Assembly: GCA_041554195.1 (NCBI GenBank)
Contig: JBFFMJ010000005.1
Span: 152,596 to 216,595 of the forward strand
Direction: 5' to 3'
Length of the DNA stretch: 64,000 nucleotides
Origin: JAPHSX01 sp041554195
GTDB lineage: Bacteria; Pseudomonadota; Gammaproteobacteria; Thiohalomonadales; Thiohalomonadaceae
The notes beneath the pieces were generated by a model. That model saw only the letters and a program-made list of their open reading frames with translations, did not search any database and was not told where the DNA came from. The translations under genes and the position numbers were made by a program. This document shows, one piece after another, positions 58,507 to 64,000 of this stretch. The first letter of the stretch is position 1; the number at the start of each line of letters is the position of its first letter.

Positions 58507-59664
58507 ATGAGCGACTACCTGCCCGGCCTTGAGGGCGTTCCTGCCACTCGTTCCAATATCTCTTACATCAATGGTGAGGAGGGGATTCTCGCCTATCGTG
58601 GGTACCCGATAGAGCAGTTGGCTGAGCACAGCTCTTTTGAGGAGACCACCCTGCTGCTGCTGGATGGCAAGCTGCCGACGGCCTCGGAACTGGCCGATTT
58701 CGATGCTCACCTGCGGCGTAATCGTCGGGTGAAGTACAACATACGCGAAATCATGAAGAAGCTTCCGGCAACCGGTCACCCGATGGAGATGCTGCAGACC
58801 GCGGTGGCGAGTCTGGGCATGTTCTATCCGGGTAATGCGTGCCTTACCGGTTCTGATTTGTGTGAGGATCTCAACTACATTCACAACATGACGGTGAAGA
58901 TCATCGCCCGTATTCCGGTTATTGTCGCGATGTGGGAGCACATCCGTAAGGGCTATGATCCCATCGAGCCGCGCACCGATATGACCACCGCGGAGAACTT
59001 CCTCTACATGCTTAAGGGTAAGGAGCCTGAACCCCTGCATGCGAAGATCATGGATAGCTGCTTTGTCCTGCACGCTGAACATACCATCAATGCCTCAACC
59101 TTTGCGGCTCTGGTCACCGGCTCTACTCTTGCCAGCCCCTATGGGGTGATCGCGGCGGCTATTGGCACCCTCTCCGGGCCGTTGCACGGTGGTGCCAATG
59201 AGAAGGTGGTCGATATGCTGCAGCAGATTGGTCGGCCGGAGAAGGCGAAGGCGTGGTTTGAGCAGCAGATGGCGGATAAGGCGAAGATATGGGGCTTTGG
59301 TCATCGCGAATATTCAGTGAAAGATCCGCGTGCCACGATTTTGCAAAAACATCTGGAGAAGCTCGCAGAACAGCATGGTATGGCCGACTCACAGCTTTAC
59401 GAGACGGCGGTGGCACTGGAGGAAATCGCCAATGAACGCTTGGGGCCACGCGGTATCTACCCTAATGTCGATTACTATTCCGGTATTCTTTACAACGAAC
59501 TGGGTATTCGTACCGACCAGTTTACCCCGATCTTCGCCATCTCCCGCTCAGCGGGCTGGTTGGCTCACTGGCGTGAGCAGCTTGCCGATAACCGCATTTT
59601 CCGCCCGACACAGGTGTATATAGGTGAGCCGGTACGGGACTACGTGCAGGTAGAAAGACGCTAA
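58507..59664 (+). CDS. gltA: Citrate synthase (short, dimeric-type)
   Basis: Condenses oxaloacetate and acetyl-CoA. It is 385 residues, the short form without the N-terminal extension of the NADH-inhibited hexameric E. coli enzyme. The catalytic set is seen: His in SGPLHGGANEKV, His in WGFGHREYSVKDPRA and Asp in YPNVDYYSGIL. This type is expected to lack NADH allosteric control. ATG 58507 has GAGGGA upstream and a terminator follows, so it is a single gene. Confidence 0.95.
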   Translation: MSDYLPGLEGVPATRSNISYINGEEGILAYRGYPIEQLAEHSSFEETTLLLLDGKLPTASELADFDAHLRRNRRVKYNIREIMKKLPATGHPMEMLQTAVASLGMFYPGNACLTGSDLCEDLNYIHNMTVKIIARIPVIVAMWEHIRKGYDPIEPRTDMTTAENFLYMLKGKEPEPLHAKIMDSCFVLHAEHTINASTFAALVTGSTLASPYGVIAAAIGTLSGPLHGGANEKVVDMLQQIGRPEKAKAWFEQQMADKAKIWGFGHREYSVKDPRATILQKHLEKLAEQHGMADSQLYETAVALEEIANERLGPRGIYPNVDYYSGILYNELGIRTDQFTPIFAISRSAGWLAHWREQLADNRIFRPTQVYIGEPVRDYVQVERR

Positions 59665-59685
59665 AATTTGGGCGCATAAAATAAT

Positions 59686-59712
59686 AAAGGGGAGCTGTGC
59701 TCCCCTTTTTTT
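59686..59712. terminator. Bidirectional terminator between gltA and anmK
   Basis: The AAAGGGGAGC/GCTCCCCTTT stem (59686-59695 with 59699-59708) is followed by T. It serves gltA and the convergent anmK. Confidence 0.88.
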
Positions 59713-59732
59713 CGCCAGGTTGAGAGGAGGAA

Positions 59733-60842
59733 CTAGTGAGGCGCAGGATAGATGCCACCTAAAATGACCGCCTCACGGGCACCGGTCACCGCTGGCAGGT
59801 TGCCGGGCAGCGCGAGCAGTGTCTGGCGGGCCAGCCAGGCAAAGGCCATGGCCTCAACCCACAGTGGATCAACGCCTAGTGTGGTTGTGGTGGTAACAAG
59901 GCAGCTATCGAGGTAGGCGTTGATGCGCTCCATCAAATAGCCGTTGCGGGCACCCCCACCACAGACATAGATCTCTTCGGTGTCGGGGGCAAATTGCCGT
60001 ATCGCATCGGTGATGGTTGCGGCGGTGAGCTCGCACAGGGTGGCCTGTATATCCTGCGTACTCTGCCCGCCACTTAGCTGTTTTTCCAGCCATTGCAGAT
60101 TGTAGCGCTCTCTTCCGGTCGATTTAGGCGGTGATATGGAGAAGTAAGGATCAGCTAGTAACTGGCTGAGCAGCTCAGCATCAACTCTGCCACTACGCCC
60201 CCAATCACCATTGGCATCGTAGAGCTGGCCTTGATAGAGCTGGATCCAGGCATCCATTAGCATGTTACCGGGACCTGTGTCGAAACCAATAACCGCCTGT
60301 GAGCTATCGGTGGGGAGAATACTAATGTTGGCGATGCCACCGATGTTAAGGATCACGCGATTTTTCTCGCTACTGCGAAACAGTGCCTGATGGAAGGCCG
60401 GTACTAAGGGGGCCCCCTGTCCACCTGCACTCATATCTCGGCGACGGAAGTCCGCTACGGTGGTAATACCGCTGAGCTGGGCGATGGTGTTGGGGTCGCC
60501 TATTTGTACGGTATAGGGGACGAGTGCATGCGGGGCGTGGCGCACGGTTTGACCGTGGCTGCCAATAGCCTGAATGTCGTTGGCAGTGAGCCCGGCCTTT
60601 TCCAGCAGTTGCAGGCAGGCCTCGGCACTGAGCCTACCGAGACGCACATCAAGCTGGGCCTGACGGTCTAACTCGTTGTCGCCGGGTTGGGCGAGGGCAA
60701 GGATCTCACGGCGTAAGGCCGTATCCAGCTGGTGGCTGTGAGTGGCGATAAGTTTAGGGGGGGAGGAGGCGAAGTCGACCAGTGCGCCATCCAGTGCGTC
60801 CATGCTCGTTCCGCTCATGAGTCCGATAAAATAGTCAGCCAT
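59733..60842 (-). CDS. anmK: Anhydro-N-acetylmuramic acid kinase
   Basis: Phosphorylates and opens anhydro-MurNAc released from peptidoglycan during recycling, giving MurNAc-6-P. At 369 residues it has GLMSGTSMDALDGALVDF at the start, QAIGSHGQTVRH, LNIGGIANISILP and a GFDTGPGNMLMD metal/ATP loop. It lies next to an M23 peptidase gene 22 bases away on the same strand and complements mpl in the window. Confidence 0.95.
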   Translation of the reverse strand: MADYFIGLMSGTSMDALDGALVDFASSPPKLIATHSHQLDTALRREILALAQPGDNELDRQAQLDVRLGRLSAEACLQLLEKAGLTANDIQAIGSHGQTVRHAPHALVPYTVQIGDPNTIAQLSGITTVADFRRRDMSAGGQGAPLVPAFHQALFRSSEKNRVILNIGGIANISILPTDSSQAVIGFDTGPGNMLMDAWIQLYQGQLYDANGDWGRSGRVDAELLSQLLADPYFSISPPKSTGRERYNLQWLEKQLSGGQSTQDIQATLCELTAATITDAIRQFAPDTEEIYVCGGGARNGYLMERINAYLDSCLVTTTTTLGVDPLWVEAMAFAWLARQTLLALPGNLPAVTGAREAVILGGIYPAPH

Positions 60843-60864
60843 GGCGGAGTAGAACGGCTACCGG

Positions 60865-62274
60865 TTACTGTATGTTGGCGGCGACCTGCACGCGCTTGAA
60901 TAAGTCCAGCTGCGCTAGGAGTTGCTGTGATTGTTGCAGAAATGCATTCTTATATTGACTGGGAATGGGCGCGGCATCGGGGAATTTGACGGTGAGCGGG
61001 TTGCGATGCGTACCGTTGACACGGAACTCGTAGTGCAGGTGGGGACCGGTGGCCAGGCCGCTCTTGCCGACATAACCAATGGTTTGTCCCTGTTTAACGC
61101 GACTGCCATTACTCACCCCTTTGCGATATTTCGACATGTGGGCGTAAAGGGTGGTGTATTTGCCACCATGTTGCAGGATCACGGTGCGACCATAACCGCC
61201 CTTTGTGCCGCGGAAAATGACCTTGCCGTCGCCAGCGGCCTTAATTGGTGTGCCGGTGCTTGCAGCGTAGTCGACACCGCGGTGTGGACGTTTCTTGCCC
61301 AATACCGGGTGGTTGCGCTCACGCTGGAAGGTGGAAGAGATGCGGCGAAAATCGACCGGACTCCGCAGGAAGGCCTTGCGCATACTCTTGCCATCGGCCG
61401 AGTAGTACTGGCTATTGCCCTTGGGGTCGGTGAATAACACGGCGCGATAGTTTTCACCGCGATTGGTGAAGTCGGCAGCGAGAATATTGCCATCACGCAG
61501 CTTCTCACCGTCAAGGTAGTGCTCTTCGAACAACAGAGAGAAGGTGTCGCCAGCACGGATATCGAGGGCGAAATCCACATCCCAGCCGAAGATGTTGACC
61601 AGTTCCATGATCAGGTTGTCCGAGAGCCCGGCCTCCTGACCCGCCTGGAAGAGTGAGCTGCTGATTTCACCGGTGGCGTGGGTAAGGCGGATTTCTACCG
61701 GCTTCTCATGAAGCTGGCCGACGAAGTCATCACCTTCACGGCTAATGAGGAAGCTCTTGGTTGCGCTGAGCTGGTACTGCATGGCCTGAAGTTGACCGTC
61801 GGCAATCTGAAACTGGACAGTCTGCTTGGGGCGTAAGCGGCGCAGGTAATGTTCGTCTTTATCCGCCGCTAGTACAGTATGCAGCTGTTGTGGGCTAAGG
61901 TTCAGGCGATCAAAGATGAGTGACATATTGTCGCCATCTTTGACGGTTACCTGTTGCCAAGGCGTTTCATTCCCACTGCTGGCGACAAAGGGCGCTGGGT
62001 TGCTATGACTCTCGCCAGACGGGTTCCGTGGGAGGCTGAGTAGTTCGTGAAGTCTGTTTTCAACGCTTACCGATTCATTGGCCGATTGCGTGATCTGACG
62101 GTTGGCCTCGGCCTGATGACTGGGGAGAAACAGGCTTACCAGCCCTAAAACGACAGAGCTGATCGCCAGTAGATGGAGGTGATGACGCTGGATACGCGGC
62201 CTCTTTCCCTCACCCTGGTGTGAGACCGACTTACAGTCTCTGTTTAAGTAATTGTTGTAATTCACGGAATTCAC
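60865..62274 (-). CDS. M23-family murein endopeptidase (MepM/OapA-like)
   Basis: Cuts peptidoglycan cross-bridges. It is 469 residues: an N-terminal membrane helix (about 32-50), an OapA/LysM-like middle (VTVKDGDNMSLIFDRLNLS) and a LytM/M23 domain (about 320-440) with zinc motifs HRGVDYAASTGTPI and GPHLHYEFRVNG. ATG 62274 has no strong ribosome site. With anmK just downstream the pair links wall cleavage and recycling. It is divergent from tyrS. Confidence 0.92.
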   Translation of the reverse strand: MNSVNYNNYLNRDCKSVSHQGEGKRPRIQRHHLHLLAISSVVLGLVSLFLPSHQAEANRQITQSANESVSVENRLHELLSLPRNPSGESHSNPAPFVASSGNETPWQQVTVKDGDNMSLIFDRLNLSPQQLHTVLAADKDEHYLRRLRPKQTVQFQIADGQLQAMQYQLSATKSFLISREGDDFVGQLHEKPVEIRLTHATGEISSSLFQAGQEAGLSDNLIMELVNIFGWDVDFALDIRAGDTFSLLFEEHYLDGEKLRDGNILAADFTNRGENYRAVLFTDPKGNSQYYSADGKSMRKAFLRSPVDFRRISSTFQRERNHPVLGKKRPHRGVDYAASTGTPIKAAGDGKVIFRGTKGGYGRTVILQHGGKYTTLYAHMSKYRKGVSNGSRVKQGQTIGYVGKSGLATGPHLHYEFRVNGTHRNPLTVKFPDAAPIPSQYKNAFLQQSQQLLAQLDLFKRVQVAANIQ

Positions 62275-62396
62275 TCAGATTTTTTCAAATAAAATAGCGC
62301 TACTCTGGCGCCAGGTCAATGATTGTAGTCACATTCTGCAGTGAATGGCTAGCCTGTGGTAATCTACGCCGGTTTTTTACCTGTCTGGAGAGAGTG

Positions 62397-63596
62397 ATGG
62401 CAACGGTTGACGAGGCGCTTGCGCTGATCAAACGCGGTAGCGAAGAGATACTGGTTGAAGAGGAGCTGATCACCAAGCTTAAAGAGGGGCGTCCGCTACG
62501 TATCAAGGCCGGTTTCGACCCGACGGCCCCAGATCTTCACCTTGGTCACACTGTACTTATTAATAAGCTACGCCAGTTTCAGGAGTTGGGCCATGAGGTG
62601 TTATTCCTTATAGGTGATTTCACCGCGATGATTGGTGACCCCACCGGAAAGAGTGCGACCCGCCCGCCGCTGACCCGTGATGATGTGATCGAGAATGCCC
62701 AAACCTATGAGCATCAGATTTTTAAGATCCTAGATCGAGAGAAGACCACCGTACTCTTCAACTCCAGCTGGATGAATGCGATGGACTCGGCAGAACTGAT
62801 CCAGCTGGCCTCACGGCACACCGTGGCCCGCATGCTGGAGCGCGATGACTTCTCCAAGCGTTACTCGGGGGGACAAGCCATTGCCATTCATGAGTTCCTC
62901 TATCCCCTGATTCAGGGCTACGACTCGGTGGCGATGAAGGCCGACGTCGAGCTGGGGGGTACGGATCAGAAGTTCAACCTGCTGGTTGGACGTCAATTGC
63001 AGGAGTCCTTTGGCCAAAAGCCGCAGACCGTGCTCACCATGCCGATCCTGGAGGGGCTGGACGGGGTACAGAAGATGTCGAAGTCGTTGAATAACTATAT
63101 AGGTATCAACGATGCCCCGGATGAGCAGTTCGGTAAGCTGATGTCGATCTCCGATGATTTGATGTGGCGCTACTTTGAACTGCTCAGTTTCCGTCCCATG
63201 ATAGAGATTGATGGCTTCAGGCAAGAGATAGAGGGGGGAACTAATCCTCGCGACATAAAATTCCTCCTTGGCGAGGAGTTAGTCGACCGTTTCCATGGTG
63301 AAGGTGAGGGGGCCAAGGCCCGCGAGAACTTTATTGCTCGCTTCCAGAAGGGAGCAATGCCCGATGAGATGCCGGAGCTTACCCTCGACAGCGGTGGTGA
63401 GGGGATGGCAATCGCCACCCTCCTTAGTCAGGCAGAACTGGTAAAAAGCACCTCTGAGGCGATGCGCATGGTGCAGCAGGGGGCCGTGCGTATTGATGGC
63501 GACAGGGTTAGTGATAAGAAGTTGGAAATTTCTGCCAATAGCACCCATGTTTATCAGGTGGGCAAGCGACGCTTTGCTAGAGTTAGCCTGACCTAG
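62397..63596 (+). CDS. tyrS: Tyrosyl-tRNA synthetase (TyrZ type)
   Basis: Charges tRNA-Tyr with tyrosine. It has 399 residues: class I signatures DLHLGHTVL (HIGH-like) and KMSKS, and a C-terminal S4-like RNA-binding region (about 335-399, VKSTSEAMRMVQQGAVRIDGDRV). Its length and motif spacing fit the shorter TyrZ-like group. GGAGAGAG supports ATG 62397 over the longer frame at 62319. Confidence 0.93.
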   Translation: MATVDEALALIKRGSEEILVEEELITKLKEGRPLRIKAGFDPTAPDLHLGHTVLINKLRQFQELGHEVLFLIGDFTAMIGDPTGKSATRPPLTRDDVIENAQTYEHQIFKILDREKTTVLFNSSWMNAMDSAELIQLASRHTVARMLERDDFSKRYSGGQAIAIHEFLYPLIQGYDSVAMKADVELGGTDQKFNLLVGRQLQESFGQKPQTVLTMPILEGLDGVQKMSKSLNNYIGINDAPDEQFGKLMSISDDLMWRYFELLSFRPMIEIDGFRQEIEGGTNPRDIKFLLGEELVDRFHGEGEGAKARENFIARFQKGAMPDEMPELTLDSGGEGMAIATLLSQAELVKSTSEAMRMVQQGAVRIDGDRVSDKKLEISANSTHVYQVGKRRFARVSLT

Positions 63597-63665
63597 TCTT
63601 TTGTCTCGTAAGTAATTGATTAAATAGTGCTTATTAATTTTTCTTATCAATTGTGAAAATTTGTC

Positions 63666-63693
63666 TTGCACCGCCGAATTCGGTGCGTATAAT
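63666..63693 (+). promoter_or_regulatory. Strong sigma70 promoter P1 of an rRNA operon
   Basis: TTGCAC (63666-63671) and TATAAT (63688-63693) have a 16-base spacer and a GC-rich discriminator (GCGC) just after the -10, the arrangement typical of growth-rate and ppGpp-controlled rrn P1 promoters. An AT-rich stretch upstream may act as an UP element. Confidence 0.75.
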
Positions 63694-63833
63694 GCGCAGC
63701 TTCTTCGGCGGTAAAGCCCGCCAAGAACGGCACGGACTAGCCACTTTTAGTAGTAGATTCGATAAGAATTTGCTGCTGATTTGAAGAGAGATTTCAGGTC
63801 ATAACGACTTCGAATTAATCTTTAAATAAGTTG

Positions 63834-63861
63834 TTGACAACGGATTGAATGTCGGTAGAAT
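63834..63861 (+). promoter_or_regulatory. Second rRNA promoter P2
   Basis: A consensus TTGACA (63834-63839) and TAGAAT (63856-63861) have a 16-base spacer. It lies about 165 bases after P1 and just before the antitermination region, as rrn P2 promoters do. Confidence 0.75.
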
Positions 63862-63890
63862 ACCGGCCTCCTTGCTGAGAAGCTTGGAAC

Positions 63891-63903
63891 GCTCTTTAAC
63901 AAT
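63891..63903 (+). promoter_or_regulatory. rrn antitermination boxA in the 16S leader
   Basis: GCTCTTTAACAAT matches the rRNA boxA (TGCTCTTTAACA) that binds NusB/S10 for antitermination. The remaining bases to 64000 are leader. No tRNA or 16S sequence is reached; the 16S gene should begin shortly past the window edge. Confidence 0.85.
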
Positions 63904-64000
63904 TTGGCTAGATAATTTGTGTGGGTGCTCCGTCGTGTTTTTGGTTGCAAAAACTCGATGAAGTACAAAGAACTTAAGTTTTAGGTTCAATCACTTCGTC

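Noticed and set aside
1..64000. tRNA genes
   Set aside because: No cloverleaf with a T-loop GTTCGAATC-type block was found; an automated scan would be needed to exclude them fully.

Overview
The window looks like chromosome from a chemolithoautotrophic, probably sulfur-oxidising gammaproteobacterium. Gammaproteobacterial markers are mutH, mpl, anmK, erpA, an RNase D, PA2778/PA2779-type proteins and an rrn leader with a boxA. The lifestyle hints are a pyrophosphate-based set (PPi-dependent phosphofructokinase, membrane H+-pyrophosphatase, soluble pyrophosphatase), a SoxW-like tandem thioredoxin next to a TauE/SafE-type exporter, and CRP/FNR-type boxes upstream of a c-type cytochrome and a small cysteine-bearing membrane protein. 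No marker in the window fixes the genus.

Layout. 0-11 kb: end of an unidentified gene, purT, a membrane HD-GYP sensor, a secreted hydrolase, a 2-Cys peroxiredoxin, mutH, a RutE-like nitroreductase, an MlaC-like protein, moaC and divergent moaD-moaE-traR. 10.9-17 kb: ppa, hppA, pfp, an unknown gene and an adenylate kinase. The kinase has 27 tandem PAKK-type units and pfp carries a lysine-rich N-terminal extension. A 143-bp MITE-like element with a target-site duplication lies just upstream of hppA. 17.4-19.3 kb: a compact DNA-damage-type operon (46-aa Cys-rich protein, Y-family polymerase, minimal SRAP protein) preceded by a symmetric operator of four GTTCTC half-sites. 19.4-21.4 kb: a decayed CHASE-PAS sensor gene. 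21.5-25.8 kb: cls, rnd, a membrane protein and mpl.

25.8-29.4 kb is an AT-rich accessory island. It holds a probably frameshifted membrane/coiled-coil gene, an IS110-family element with a candidate bridge-RNA region, and two related integron attC-like sites. One cassette carries a broken small membrane protein gene and the other an intact secreted protein gene. 29.4-49 kb: a PLA2-like protein, a cytochrome c' type protein, a 1669-aa TPR protein with an embedded C39-like peptidase domain, moaA, an rRNA/tRNA methyltransferase, and a five-gene minus-strand operon (ALDH, SoxW-like, APC permease, TauE/SafE, small Omp85-type barrel). Then come ubiX, a LonN-domain protein, the PA2779/PA2778 pair and a DedA-PAP2-LssY fusion whose PAP2 active site is lost.

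49-64 kb: a seven-gene minus-strand operon running clcA-like, tlpA-like, hemJ, aldolase, thiD, thiE, hemL; then argC, a coiled-coil membrane protein, a bactofilin, erpA, a type II citrate synthase, anmK, an M23 peptidase and tyrS. The window ends in the promoter/leader of an rRNA operon whose 16S gene must start just beyond base 64000.

The strongest candidates for something new are the GTTCTC-controlled polymerase/mini-SRAP operon, the PAKK-tailed adenylate kinase next to the PPi-metabolism genes, and the attC/IS110 island.
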